Shown piece after piece: positions 27,901-37,121 of a DNA stretch of 64,000 nt; position 1 is the first letter of the stretch, and each line of letters starts with the position of its first letter. This DNA comes from Candidatus Latescibacterota bacterium (GTDB lineage Bacteria; Latescibacterota; UBA2968). The stretch spans positions 1 through 64,000 of the forward strand of contig JAJEDY010000024.1 in the NCBI GenBank assembly GCA_022821275.1. Reading direction: 5' to 3'. The notes below the pieces were generated by a model. It did not search any database. It had not been told where the DNA came from and worked only from the letters and a program-made list of their open reading frames with translations. The translations under genes and the position numbers were made by a program.

Positions 27901-30603
27901 GAGCTGGTTGTTGATGCGGATAAAAGAGAGGGAAGACGCGGAGATATACGCTATTGCACCGCCATCGGGTTTGTTGGTCATTTCTTCGGCCAGGCTAATG
28001 ATGCGCGGATCCCAGTACAAACCATTTAGACACGACATCCCGATAAACAGGGGCAGGCGTTCAGCATTTTGAATTTGGCTCATGTAATTGAATGCGCCTT
28101 GCTGAAATGTTCCGGCAAAAAATTTAGACATTGATGAGGCACTGCCATGTCCCATAAAATTTACAATGAGACGCCCCTCATTGATCTGTCGAATAACTTC
28201 GCGGGATGAGGCATTGGGTTCGGGCGGCGTATCTGCATCGTGATATAGCTTGAAATTCTCCAGTCCGATCGCGTGCGTAATTGATGCCAGTGTATCGCTG
28301 GGTGCTGTAAATTTAGCTGGGTCCTGTGCATCCCAATTTGCCATTAGCGCGATGCGGTTGCGCCATTGTGCTGGCGGTGTTTCGTCATAAGCGATCACTT
28401 TTTGCACAACTGTATTGGCCTGCGATGTGCGGCGTATGGAAAATCGCCCTACAACTACGTCCATAAATAAATCATCATCCACCCGCCCAAAAAACTCATC
28501 GGTAAATGCCAGACCGCGGTTGGGAGATTGAAAGGGCATGCTCGGTACGAGGTTGTGACGCGCAACCCAGGTTTGTTCAAATAAATCGCGATAATCGAAG
28601 CTGAATTCTCCGAACAATAATACGTACACAGGGCGTTGCGCCCAGGTGTGAAATCCGTATTGTACAAAACGGCGAATGGCCTCGGCATCGACTTGTCCAA
28701 AGGAGAACTCGTCATATATATCGGCTACATCGACTGTTAGGGTCGATAATCCCTGGCTTTGTCGATGTGTGGCTAAACGCTCGGCGGCATCCATAAAATC
28801 TGCACCCGAAATAATTATGTATTTCGCGCCGGAGAATCCGCGCAGGTCATAAGGTGCATCGCGTTCTGCGCGTTCGGGTGTTTTTATCGCTGTTTCATCT
28901 ACCGCGACAAAATTGCCACTTTCGGCGATCTCAAACCTGATTCCTTCGTCATCTTGTACCGTGCCGATGATCGTGTTCTTGTCCAAATTCAAGACTCTAA
29001 TCCGTTCGTGTTCAAGATTGGCAATTGAGATCGCGCGTGGGGAAAGCACAATGCCGGGATTAAATTGCAGCATACCATCTATGGCTTCAAAGCGCCGCGG
29101 ATAGGTAATCTCCACCCAGTTGAAATACACATGGTCAACGTAGGGAATCGGTTCAAGTGGAAACGAGGGTTCGCCGGGGGTTCGCAATACCACATATGTG
29201 GTATCTGATAATGCCGATACAGGCACTGTGCCCGTCGCGATATGGGCGTCCTGTCCATCCCAGCGATCTTCTGAAATGAGCGGGCCATCCTGAATTTGTA
29301 CGACAGCGTAGTGATCGGGGTTTATGTTCTGGTTCAGGGTTAAGGAATGCATGCCCAGACGAATTTGTGCGTTGCCACTTGCACCGCGTGCCAGCCCCGG
29401 CAAGGGCACGGGCATGACGACGTCTGTGGGCATATCGCCTGGACGCGATGGAGAGGCGGTGCGTTGCCAGAACCAGTGGTCGCGATTGGCATTTCGCGCA
29501 TGTCCCAGAGCTTCATAGACCGAATCGATTTCAACGTGTTTGCGCGACAAAAAATGCGTCAAAATCTCATTGGTAGATGTGTCCTCAGCGTGTGTATATC
29601 GCGTGCCTGGTTCTCGCCCCATGCGCAGGAAATAGACGCGCTCTGTGCCGTACTCACTTTCAAAATCTCGATCTGGCGCGCGCCGAAATGCGCCCCAAAA
29701 TAGCACGCCATCGCCCGTATCTAATACGCCGTCTCCTCCATCTTCAATGAGTAGTGGGATTTCTTCTCCGTCTAAAAATACCTGCAATCGATCCAGATCT
29801 CCCGGTGCCAATACAATGCCGGATTCGGAAAACCAGCGCGCATCCAATCGGTAGAGGCCGTCTTCAAAAATTCTGATCTTGTAATACGTGGCCGTGGGAT
29901 CGTACCAATCCTGTACGCGCTTTGTCGCGCGAATGCGCCGTCCACGCCAGAAGCGCGCCTGTTCGGGATTGAGCAGTCCCTTTTGATAGATGGGGTCAAA
30001 ATCGTCTGTATCTCTCAAAAGCCGAATAGGCGGGCGCGTTTCATCCGAGACGAATAATACGCGCACGCGCAACTGCCTCGCAATTCGAAGTCTGCGCTGA
30101 ACAGGATTGTATTGAACTGGACGCAGAGACAGAATCGCGACTTGTTGATCGCGCAAGATACCCGTGTGCGCCACAACGGCTTCTGCTCCGGGATAAAACC
30201 CCGGCGTGTCGTAAATTGTCTCGTCTTTCAGATAGGCCGATCTCGAAAACGGATGTTGTTCAGACCCCAATAACTGCGTTTGTGGCACGGGCATTAGATT
30301 CAGTCCGTCGATTTCCTCATAGTTTGCATCGAGCACTTGAACGACCGCACGAGAGCCATAAGGCATGCCCAGTGTTGCACCGCGCACGGGTACAGCAGGT
30401 GCCCCCGGCTGGTGCAACCACATCCATCCCGGTATGTCTATGCGATCATAAGGCGATTCTGAGGTGACAGATAGATCGGATATATTTACTAAAATTTCCA
30501 CCCAGTTTTCACCCGTTGCCACCACGCGCACGTTTCCCGCGTGTGTGATGTTCGTCGCGATTAGTAAAGTGATTGCGGGAATCAAATGCGAGAAAGTTTT
30601 CAT
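24925..30603 (-). CDS. Giant secreted C25 (gingipain-like) cysteine peptidase with FlgD-like tail
   Basis: A 1,892-residue protein. The ATG at 30603 opens a signal peptide (HLIPAITLLIATNITHA-G). The peptidase domain contains H819 in FMGHGSASS and C858 in GMSCLNG, the catalytic dyad arrangement of C25 peptidases, followed by AYISASS. A CARDB-like segment follows (about 960-1060: VRVTLNVENWGILPTRSV), then beta-propeller-like and Ig-like stretches, and finally an FlgD-Ig/T9SS-type tail (VAPNPVSDAGHF, IYTLAGRLI, NTYLYTLTAENG). It should be exported and act outside the cell. In this layout it ends an envelope/polysaccharide gene run. Confidence 0.85.
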   Translation of the reverse strand: MKTFSHLIPAITLLIATNITHAGNVRVVATGENWVEILVNISDLSVTSESPYDRIDIPGWMWLHQPGAPAVPVRGATLGMPYGSRAVVQVLDANYEEIDGLNLMPVPQTQLLGSEQHPFSRSAYLKDETIYDTPGFYPGAEAVVAHTGILRDQQVAILSLRPVQYNPVQRRLRIARQLRVRVLFVSDETRPPIRLLRDTDDFDPIYQKGLLNPEQARFWRGRRIRATKRVQDWYDPTATYYKIRIFEDGLYRLDARWFSESGIVLAPGDLDRLQVFLDGEEIPLLIEDGGDGVLDTGDGVLFWGAFRRAPDRDFESEYGTERVYFLRMGREPGTRYTHAEDTSTNEILTHFLSRKHVEIDSVYEALGHARNANRDHWFWQRTASPSRPGDMPTDVVMPVPLPGLARGASGNAQIRLGMHSLTLNQNINPDHYAVVQIQDGPLISEDRWDGQDAHIATGTVPVSALSDTTYVVLRTPGEPSFPLEPIPYVDHVYFNWVEITYPRRFEAIDGMLQFNPGIVLSPRAISIANLEHERIRVLNLDKNTIIGTVQDDEGIRFEIAESGNFVAVDETAIKTPERAERDAPYDLRGFSGAKYIIISGADFMDAAERLATHRQSQGLSTLTVDVADIYDEFSFGQVDAEAIRRFVQYGFHTWAQRPVYVLLFGEFSFDYRDLFEQTWVARHNLVPSMPFQSPNRGLAFTDEFFGRVDDDLFMDVVVGRFSIRRTSQANTVVQKVIAYDETPPAQWRNRIALMANWDAQDPAKFTAPSDTLASITHAIGLENFKLYHDADTPPEPNASSREVIRQINEGRLIVNFMGHGSASSMSKFFAGTFQQGAFNYMSQIQNAERLPLFIGMSCLNGLYWDPRIISLAEEMTNKPDGGAIAYISASSLSFIRINNQLNTALFRHTFENGVLAFGQSLALGKMTELAVLPSSELGLVGMNLIGDPAQQIAVPQNPDFVLDDAALQLDQQGELTTGDSVRVTLNVENWGILPTRSVDIVLIDRNLDSAEVDTLFMAALPPFGIRDSVTVLWRLKNRAGRHILEAIADPANAIVEEDETNNRTSVEVDVLGALSAVPFLPLPSQTVANVETVLGVRSGEDQFHITGEFELSASGDFRDTATLRSGNIAATEGIILWRPTGLREGAYFWRARLSDGQTTGPWSDVRHFVVTSSVPERQVVWQQDGTIALSRGTGENVVLSDDGSVGRTMSPPPIRFNAAETSFLSEGVAGTAVLCTDGTYLYVKRFYTPRDLYPGSDLFARIGTGFNGTVAGQNYGIVTETPIQSISATFHSDGFIYSEHRTARSLLRISPVTGRIDTVEVPDRLLDLSRGLPFDDHALITSDGEFIYNVSAGINGIKRSGWTVRVFDPANAWRIVRQFTVQPTETGFGYLLTDGAIADGQFIYLIEYGTGLTHRVRVVDAQTGAFVEEFESDQAQTDILGGQFDWVNNVVWLGQLEGGMVYRYPGQRLPEFGTLTSEPVGPAGAWHTVTTTLSGTGKAEVNLLGEIDNNTFAPLSQWQNLPPGTIDLSGIGSSTPRLKIQIKLYGEGLNPSPGLQTWTTTYQPLSDIGLSNLRAEPFEITELQPVYLHLDVQNRGPLDVALGTSVAFYSGVPALGRLIGRVAVPEDSPLGRIVPLRLAWQTAQWAGQHIVTARLENFQGQSIFPGREVALTEPVRIAPSSDRDVPTIEIAALDALGEVRPEDYLPSQPTFRISMRDTAGIDLSSIRLSLSGTDEAQESHYESEKIEDRAITLTTLSFIYTPNALVDGRYSLNVEASDRLGNGPAKMAISFQVSSILAIENALVAPNPVSDAGHFTFILSRPSEVTVRIYTLAGRLIQIIEEPFARAGYNQIFWDGRDADGQVLSNNTYLYTLTAENGESQARIKDKLIVYR

Positions 30604-30616
30604 GAGTGTACCTTTT

Positions 30617-32143
30617 TTACGGCCACAATTTCTCAAATTTACCCTTGTTATAAATTACCACGCGATCCCCCGGTTGCATATTCAACGCGATTGAGAGAGA
30701 ATCGGTTGCGTGTACCGCCATACGCCCCCACATCTGGTTAATGGCGAAAGGCGGTGTTTGTCCCCGTCCCTCGCTGTGAAACGAAAAGAAGCCACCTTTT
30801 TCGATCGCCAGATCAAACCCCGTATTTGTCCTGTGAATGCGATACGCAAAATCACCTGTCAGCCAGACGTGATTCACCATTGCAATTTCGGCTTGTAACG
30901 GTTGGGGGGAGCGCATAGCAAGTGCATTTTTGAGTGCATAAGCAAATAGCGGTTTGCCGCTGAATGCACCAGAGGGGGTCCAGGCCGAGGGCACGTTGCA
31001 GACGAATAACATGCCGGTGGTTGCCCGCGCATGGGGCATCAAATTGGCAATCGCATTTTCGCTCATTTGCGAAGTCTCGCGCCAGAAAAAGCCCTCGCGT
31101 CCTATCGCTATTCCGTAATATAGAATTAGAACGCCAAAGAGATAATAGAGAATGGGTCGTTTTTTAGTTAGCCAGATCGTAGAGATCCCCAGACAAAAGA
31201 AGGCGGAGGGCAAATACAAATACCAGTTGTGCAAATGTCCCAATGCCGGGGCGAGGCTCGCGCCGAGGAGGAAGATCAGGAGCAAGGCAAATGGGCGGTC
31301 TTTGTGCCAGATGCCGCGACTATGTTGTAAGATCAAAATCCCGGCACTTACGATCACCAATGCAATGCCCAACCACCAGATATCACTCATTCCAAATTTT
31401 GCCACAGCTTTCACGCCGTCGCGTGCCCAATCTATAATTGATGCGCGGGGTGTCCCCCCCAATACGCTGCCCAGCACGAGCCATCGGACGCCAAAATACG
31501 CCAGCAATACGATACAGACAACCGCCAATCCTCGCCGCGCCTGTGCTGTTTTCCACGTTTTGCGATATGCGACCAGGGCAGCGAGTGCGATGGGCAGGGA
31601 AACGGCCATTTCTTTGGACAAAAAAGCGAGCGCACTACAAGCGGCAAGCCCCAATAGCGCGCCGGTAGAACCGCTCTGCATGTATTTCCAAAATAAAATC
31701 AGTGTGCTTAGATAAAACAATGCACACAAGAGATCTGTGCGTCCGACGATCCAGAAAACAGAATCGGTGTGAATGGGTAGCACAAAAAACAGAAGCGCGG
31801 CGCCCCAGGCTACTGAAGTGTCTATGGTGAGGCATCGCGCAAATGAAAAAATGAGATACGCGCATCCCGCGTGAATCGCGATATTGTGGATGTGATAAAT
31901 AGCGGGCGCGTAACCGCCGATTAGATAGTCCAGATAAAACGATAAAACGACCGCCGGGCGATAATATCCACCTTGTCCGACCAGGCCCTCCCATCCCGTT
32001 GTCAAAGCAGAGATAATACCTTTGGACGCCAACCTGAGATGACCCCAATCATCATCTAATAACGAGATGCCCGAAGCGATCCATGTTAGTATTGCAAAGG
32101 CCGAGACGGCGCATAGTATCAAAAGTGTGAGACCTTTTGACAT
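30617..32143 (-). CDS. Polytopic membrane glycosyltransferase-like protein (GT39/PMT type)
   Basis: A 508-residue protein from the ATG at 32143 (MSKGLTLLILCA). An acidic motif, SLLDDDWGHLRLAS, follows the first helix as in the DD/DE first loop of GT-C enzymes, and about 9-11 transmembrane segments follow. The C-terminal ~130 residues are soluble (LSIALNMQPGDRVVIYNKGK). GT-C enzymes transfer sugars from lipid-phosphate donors on the periplasmic side. It lies 8 nt downstream of the methyltransferase and 13 nt upstream of the C25 peptidase, so it may glycosylate an envelope component. Acceptor unknown. Confidence 0.72.
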   Translation of the reverse strand: MSKGLTLLILCAVSAFAILTWIASGISLLDDDWGHLRLASKGIISALTTGWEGLVGQGGYYRPAVVLSFYLDYLIGGYAPAIYHIHNIAIHAGCAYLIFSFARCLTIDTSVAWGAALLFFVLPIHTDSVFWIVGRTDLLCALFYLSTLILFWKYMQSGSTGALLGLAACSALAFLSKEMAVSLPIALAALVAYRKTWKTAQARRGLAVVCIVLLAYFGVRWLVLGSVLGGTPRASIIDWARDGVKAVAKFGMSDIWWLGIALVIVSAGILILQHSRGIWHKDRPFALLLIFLLGASLAPALGHLHNWYLYLPSAFFCLGISTIWLTKKRPILYYLFGVLILYYGIAIGREGFFWRETSQMSENAIANLMPHARATTGMLFVCNVPSAWTPSGAFSGKPLFAYALKNALAMRSPQPLQAEIAMVNHVWLTGDFAYRIHRTNTGFDLAIEKGGFFSFHSEGRGQTPPFAINQMWGRMAVHATDSLSIALNMQPGDRVVIYNKGKFEKLWP

Positions 32144-32151
32144 AAAAAAAA

Positions 32152-32847
32152 TTACCCTGTGCTCTGCATTTGGACGACCACATACCAATCGCGTCCAAAA
32201 TCGCGAATTTCGTAGCATCCAGTAAATCCGCTTGCAATTAATGCGTCTTCAACATCGCGTTTGGTGTATAACCATAGCGGACATCTTCGCAAGCGGTATC
32301 GGATACGCCGCTGCCAGGCCAAAAAACCGCCCGATTTTGGAAAGCTCGCGTAAAACTCGCCCGTCACTTCTGCTGCTAATTTTTTTAAAATTGGTACGGG
32401 GTCTTCAATATAATCAAAAAATCCCATCAAACACGCCGCGTCAAATACGCGATCAAAACGGACAGATAGATAATCGTCCAGAACGAGGTCTGCGGTCACA
32501 TTGAGTGCGTCGATATTGTTCTGTGCGATTTTTAGCATTTCTTCGGCAATATCTACTCCCACGACTTCTTTTCCCTGAAGTGCAAACGCAGTCGTGTAAC
32601 GCCCCGGGCCACACCCGATGTCTAAGATAGAATGAATCGCCCGTTTTTCCGTTTGTCGAAGCGTTTCCTCAAAACGCCGCACCATCACCTGCCGAAATGC
32701 GCGATCTACCCATCTGCCGAGTGCGCTTCGATGTCCTGTATGCCCGTAGAGCGCATCAAAATTTTTGGCATAAATGTCAAAAAACTGTCCAACAGCCCGC
32801 GTTGATGAACTACTGGCGCGATCGTGCCCTGCTTTGCGCGATTTCAT
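32152..32847 (-). CDS. Class I SAM-dependent methyltransferase
   Basis: A 231-residue protein. The ATG at 32847 overlaps the upstream glycosyltransferase stop as ATGA, which decides the start and implies coupling. Motif I is ILDIGCGPGRYTTA and the acidic ribose contact VVGVDIAEEMLKIA. The N-terminal VGQFFDIYAKNFDALYG is common in small-molecule methyltransferases. Its place between glycosyltransferases suggests methylation of a sugar or lipid in glycan assembly, which is inference only. Confidence 0.85.
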   Translation of the reverse strand: MKSRKAGHDRASSSSTRAVGQFFDIYAKNFDALYGHTGHRSALGRWVDRAFRQVMVRRFEETLRQTEKRAIHSILDIGCGPGRYTTAFALQGKEVVGVDIAEEMLKIAQNNIDALNVTADLVLDDYLSVRFDRVFDAACLMGFFDYIEDPVPILKKLAAEVTGEFYASFPKSGGFLAWQRRIRYRLRRCPLWLYTKRDVEDALIASGFTGCYEIRDFGRDWYVVVQMQSTG

Positions 32848-33992
32848 CTTTTGAGCCTTTGTCGATAAAATGTGTCCAATTTTTGTACCATAATGCGGTG
32901 ATCCCATCGCTCAATCGCGTGCTGGTATGCGCGTTCTCCAAATGTGCGACACATCTGAGAATTTCCGATCAATTTTTCCAAATACGCCACCATCGCTTTG
33001 ATATCGCCCTGTGATACGACAAAACCCGAGTGCCCATGTGTTACGATCTCTCGTATGCCTTCGACTTCGAACGATACTGTAGGGACCCGCGCGAGGGATG
33101 CTTCCACAGCAACGCCGGACAAGCCCTCGCGCAAAGAGGACAGGACATGCACAGAGGCAATCGCATACGCCGGTGTAATATCCCGGAAAAATCCCGGAAA
33201 AATAACCCGATCTGCGATGCCCAATTCAACGCAAAGCCGCTCACACGCTGCGCGCTCGGATCCTTCCCCTACCAATAACAATCTGGCTTCGGGACATTGC
33301 AATCTGGCAAATGCCTCAATTGTATAATGTTGTGCCTTGGCGGGTGAAAAACGGCCAATATTGACGAGTACGGGCGCGTCGTCGGGTATGCCCAATTTGC
33401 TCCGAAAAGCGTCTTTTGACACATTGTTCAGGCGTTGTTCAAACTCTGTAACATCAATGCCGCTATAAACGATCTGATGGGGGATGTTGCGACCGATATT
33501 TTTTTGATGATAGTGCCGAATTGTGTCTTGTCCAACGGCGATGATCAAATCGCAAGCCCATATTGTTATTTTTTCGAGTGCAATGTAGAACTGCTGTTTG
33601 ATGCGGTTGACTGGATCGTTAAAAACCACGCCGTGAAGCCCGTAGATGATATGCTTGCAGCCGACCAATCGCGCGGCGAGGCGTCCGAGCAAACTCGCTT
33701 TGCTTTCATGGGTGTGAACCAGATCAAATCGCTCGCGCCGAATCAATCGCATGAACCATAACAGTGCGCGAAAATCGCGCCAGGGTCTGATTTCCCGGTC
33801 TAAGTATGGGCATATATGCGCGGTAACGCCATGTAGTTTTAACAAATCGTCTCGCTCGATTTGCCGTCCAACTGCGAGGTGTATCTCGTAATCCTTTCGC
33901 ATGCCCTTCATCGAAAGATACACATTTCGGTCTGCGCCACCACCGGGTGCAAGCCAGGTCATGGTATGGAGTATTTTGGGACGTCGATTCAT
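32844..33992 (-). CDS. Glycosyltransferase family 4
   Basis: A 382-residue GT-B enzyme. N-terminal LAPGGGADRNVYLSMKGM binds the acceptor side, HTHESKASLLGRLAA is the usual second motif, and the E-x7-E donor motif is in VEASLARVPTVSFEVEGIRE. It probably transfers a hexose from a nucleotide sugar in polysaccharide synthesis. Start ATG at 33992. Its stop overlaps the methyltransferase start by four bases. Confidence 0.9.
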   Translation of the reverse strand: MNRRPKILHTMTWLAPGGGADRNVYLSMKGMRKDYEIHLAVGRQIERDDLLKLHGVTAHICPYLDREIRPWRDFRALLWFMRLIRRERFDLVHTHESKASLLGRLAARLVGCKHIIYGLHGVVFNDPVNRIKQQFYIALEKITIWACDLIIAVGQDTIRHYHQKNIGRNIPHQIVYSGIDVTEFEQRLNNVSKDAFRSKLGIPDDAPVLVNIGRFSPAKAQHYTIEAFARLQCPEARLLLVGEGSERAACERLCVELGIADRVIFPGFFRDITPAYAIASVHVLSSLREGLSGVAVEASLARVPTVSFEVEGIREIVTHGHSGFVVSQGDIKAMVAYLEKLIGNSQMCRTFGERAYQHAIERWDHRIMVQKLDTFYRQRLKR

Positions 33993-34002
33993 AATAAAAA
34001 TT

Positions 34003-34037
34003 GGCGTTTACACTTCCCAATGGGCAATGCAAACGCC
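34003..34037 (-). terminator. Hairpin with T-rich tail between epimerase and GT4 genes
   Basis: On the minus strand GGCGTTT pairs with AAACGCC, with partial pairing inside the loop, followed by AATTTTTATT. It could attenuate transcription within the long minus-strand run. The stem is short, so read-through is likely. Confidence 0.5.
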
Positions 34038-34065
34038 GTTTATAAATAATAAAATAAAGCGGACA

Positions 34066-35040
34066 TTACGATTCGTAGTATTCAATAATGCGCCGCAATG
34101 TGGTATCCAAACTGATTTTGGGATTATAACCCGTTAATTTTTTGATCTTGGTCAAATCGGGAACGCGATAATTGAGGTCTTCGTAAGACCCTTTTGCAAA
34201 TGCCTTTTCATAAGGCACAAATTCAATGGGTGAATCGCTTTCCGTCAGCATTTTAATTTTTTTCGCGAGGCCCTTGATACAAATCTCATTGGTCTCGTGA
34301 TTGCCGCCCAAATTGAAAATTTCGCCCGGCGTTTGGTCGTTTTCCATCAATGCTGTCAATCCATCTAAAGCATCTTCTATATCGGTAAAACACCGCCGTT
34401 GTTCGCCGTCGTTATATACCGTAATGGGATGTCCCAACAATGCCTGCTTGATAAATCGGGGCACGACCATGCCGTATTCTGCACTTTGCCGGGGGCCAAT
34501 TACATTGAAGAAGCGCACCATGATTACGGGCAATTTTTTTTCTCGCCAATAAGCCAATCCCAGCATTTCACCAACGGCTTTAGAGGTTGAATAATTCCAT
34601 CGCGCAACGGTCGTTGGCCCCAATAAGCGATCATCATCTTCACTGAATGTCGCTTTGCCGTTTTTCTTTCCCGCAACTTCAGAGGTCGAAGCTAAAAGCA
34701 CTCGTTTCTTCTTTTTATTCGCCAATTCCAACAGGAGTTCAGTGCCCCGGATATTTGTGGTCAAGGACTGCAATGGGTGGTTGATGACGTAGTTCACACC
34801 CACAGCCGCCGCGAGATGATATATGACATCACTCCAATCAACTAAAGGTCTGAGCGTCTCCGGGTCGAGCACTGTGCCCACTTTCATATGAAATCGCGGA
34901 TTCCCTTCGAGGTGCCGCACATTATCCAGATCTCCTGTTGAAAGATCGTCTAAAACATAAACTTCGTGGTCTTGTTTCAAAAGCCGTTCGGCCAGATGTG
35001 AGCCAATAAAACCCGCACCGCCCGTAACCAAAAACCTCAT
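34066..35040 (-). CDS. NAD-dependent nucleotide-sugar epimerase/dehydratase
   Basis: A 324-residue extended SDR. The ATG at 35040 follows GGAAAGGA and starts MRFLVTGGAGFIGSHLAERLL. The catalytic Y-x3-K is in WNYSTSKAVGE. It resembles UDP-glucose 4-epimerases and UDP-glucuronate decarboxylases; the exact sugar cannot be assigned. A 180-nt gap separates it from the deacetylase upstream and holds short inverted repeats (AGGTG-AATCG-CACCT at about 35183). Confidence 0.88.
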   Translation of the reverse strand: MRFLVTGGAGFIGSHLAERLLKQDHEVYVLDDLSTGDLDNVRHLEGNPRFHMKVGTVLDPETLRPLVDWSDVIYHLAAAVGVNYVINHPLQSLTTNIRGTELLLELANKKKKRVLLASTSEVAGKKNGKATFSEDDDRLLGPTTVARWNYSTSKAVGEMLGLAYWREKKLPVIMVRFFNVIGPRQSAEYGMVVPRFIKQALLGHPITVYNDGEQRRCFTDIEDALDGLTALMENDQTPGEIFNLGGNHETNEICIKGLAKKIKMLTESDSPIEFVPYEKAFAKGSYEDLNYRVPDLTKIKKLTGYNPKISLDTTLRRIIEYYES

Positions 35041-35220
35041 GTATTCATTCCTTTCCCATTGCCGAGCAGGGCATATCTTTAGACTAAGACAATCCTCACT
35101 CTTTATACAACACCGTACACCATACCCTACCCAAAACATCTAAATATAAGGTCTCGAATGATTAAAGGCAATTAGAAACCTCAGGTGAATCGCACCTCCC
35201 ACAGATGGGGTCTTATGACC

Positions 35221-36048
35221 TCATGAGTCTTTTCCCATTTGCACTGCAATTTCACGTAGCGGGCAAAAAGAGAAGTCGGTCAATAATCGCCGCAACCGAG
35301 GCTCTGTGGCTTTCAAATTAGCGTAGTGCGTCAAACGCGCCTTCCAGTAAAATGCGATCCGTGGATGATCGGGGTCGAGTTCCCAGGGGTGTAGATAAAA
35401 GATAACAGCCCGCCGCTGTTTTGCCACAGCCCGCATATTTGCACGGCTCACAAAATAGGGAAATAGCCTGAAATACGCGCCTCCGGTTACGGGCAATCGC
35501 ATTTTTCCCACCTGACGCACGGATATTGGAATTTCGCAAATTGATCCTGAGGCGGTTTTTACAATACGCGGTGCCAAATCAAAATGGGGAATCCCATAGC
35601 GCCAGTTATGTATTGGAAAAATGCTCGAATCGCACTGAAAACCGAGTTCTGCCAGAATATCCAGCGCCCACAATGATCGCGCTGTAATGGAGAAATAGGC
35701 CGCGCGATAAGCGGTTACGGATTGCGCGGTTATATCGGAGATCGCATCAGAAGCCCGCTGTGTTTCTTCTCGAAATCGCTCGGGCGTCATTTCATATACC
35801 AGATCATGAGACCATCCATGGCATCCCAATTCGTGACCTTCACGGGCTATGCGGCGTATCATGTTGGGATAGTGCTGTGCCACGGGTCCCAGGATAAAGA
35901 ATGTGCCGCGAACATCGTATTCTGCCATTATATCGAGCAGGTAATGGCAACTTTTTTCAAGGCGTGGCTCGCTTTGCGCGGACATCTGATTGGAGATCGG
36001 TATGCCCTGGTACCAATCTTCGACATCTACTGTGAAAGCGTGTCGCAT
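35221..36048 (-). CDS. Polysaccharide deacetylase (NodB domain, DUF3473; XrtA-system type)
   Basis: A 275-residue protein starting MRHAFTVDVEDWYQ, typical of the deacetylase group linked to exosortase/EPS loci. NodB motifs: DVED (8-11) with catalytic Asp, CHGWSHDLV with the two metal His, and the Arg/aromatic motif AYRAAYFSIT. The C-terminal ~100 residues (FHL...YLHPWELDPDHPR) are the DUF3473 extension. It de-N-acetylates a polysaccharide. Its start overlaps the upstream GT4 gene by 22 nt. No exosortase gene is in the window. Confidence 0.9.
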   Translation of the reverse strand: MRHAFTVDVEDWYQGIPISNQMSAQSEPRLEKSCHYLLDIMAEYDVRGTFFILGPVAQHYPNMIRRIAREGHELGCHGWSHDLVYEMTPERFREETQRASDAISDITAQSVTAYRAAYFSITARSLWALDILAELGFQCDSSIFPIHNWRYGIPHFDLAPRIVKTASGSICEIPISVRQVGKMRLPVTGGAYFRLFPYFVSRANMRAVAKQRRAVIFYLHPWELDPDHPRIAFYWKARLTHYANLKATEPRLRRLLTDFSFCPLREIAVQMGKDS

Positions 36049-37121
36049 TGATGTATGCTCCGCTGCAGAAGAGCCAGTAAATGTTCGCTGCTTTTTTCGA
36101 GTGCGTAATGCGCGACTACACGAGTGCGACCGGCAGTTCCCATCTGAGTGCGTAAGGGTTTATTTTCGATCAATGTGCCCAAAAATTCGATCCACTCGGC
36201 ATCTGTCTCGGCCAAAAATCCGGTTTCTCCAGGGGTGACGATTTCGCGGTTGATTTCGACTGGACTCGCCACTACGGGCAATCCGCAGGCCATGTATTGC
36301 AGCAATTTGTATCCCCCTTTGCCCCGCGTAAAAGGATCGTCGGGTAGGGGCATCAAGCCAATGTCAAATGTCTGCAAATGACCAACTTCGGTTTCCAATG
36401 CCCAGTCTATACGTGCAATTTTCAGATTGGGTACATCAAAGTCGCCCGCGCCAATCAGATGCAATTCCAAATTGGGATATCGCCTCGAGAGAGCGGCCAA
36501 TGGGTCTCGAATCGTGTCCAAATACCGCGTTGTCCACTGGCTCCCAATCCATCCCAATGCGATTTTCTCGCTCGCTGGTTTTTTGGTGGGGACATAGCGC
36601 GCGGTATCAATAGGTCCCGTGATTTGCGAAACACGAGGACAGTACTGGGTTGCAAATTCAGCGGTATAGGCATTTTCTACAATCGCGCAGTGTGCTGTTT
36701 GCAACATCGCTGGCACGGCCCGTGCGCGCCGCCGTGTTCGCAACCGATTGATCCATCCCGCATTGGGGTTTTCGAGTGTAAAAATCGCGTCGTCAAAATC
36801 GAAAAATATTTTGTGCCTGTACCTGCGCAACAGGCGCGGTATGGGGAAGGAAAATAGCGCTTTTTGTATCAGTATGGCGTCGTATTGCGGTGCTGTACAA
36901 ACGCAAACCCATCCCGTCCATAGGGCGCGAGAATAGGACAATACATAGTACAAAAGACGCGAAAAAACACCTCTGGTATTGCGTTTGATCAGGTCATCGG
37001 AGATCACGACTCTGACATCACAGGTGATACCCGCTTTTCGCAACAGGGGCAAGTAATCAAAAACCCGCGTGCGGCTGCTGGCAGCCAGGGGGCCATACTG
37101 CGCGACAAATAAAATTTTCAT
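36027..37121 (-). CDS. Glycosyltransferase (GT4-like)
   Basis: A 364-residue GT-B protein from the ATG at 37121 (MKILFVAQYGPLAASSRTRVFDYL). The preceding Gfo/Idh/MocA stop is shared as ATGA, so translation is coupled. A donor-site segment MACGLPVVASPVEINREIVTPGE contains the conserved Pro-Val-Val and Glu. DIGLMPLPDDPFTRGKGGYKLLQYMA is characteristic of this family. Acts in exopolysaccharide or glycolipid assembly; sugar unknown. Confidence 0.85.
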   Translation of the reverse strand: MKILFVAQYGPLAASSRTRVFDYLPLLRKAGITCDVRVVISDDLIKRNTRGVFSRLLYYVLSYSRALWTGWVCVCTAPQYDAILIQKALFSFPIPRLLRRYRHKIFFDFDDAIFTLENPNAGWINRLRTRRRARAVPAMLQTAHCAIVENAYTAEFATQYCPRVSQITGPIDTARYVPTKKPASEKIALGWIGSQWTTRYLDTIRDPLAALSRRYPNLELHLIGAGDFDVPNLKIARIDWALETEVGHLQTFDIGLMPLPDDPFTRGKGGYKLLQYMACGLPVVASPVEINREIVTPGETGFLAETDAEWIEFLGTLIENKPLRTQMGTAGRTRVVAHYALEKSSEHLLALLQRSIHQCDTLSQ

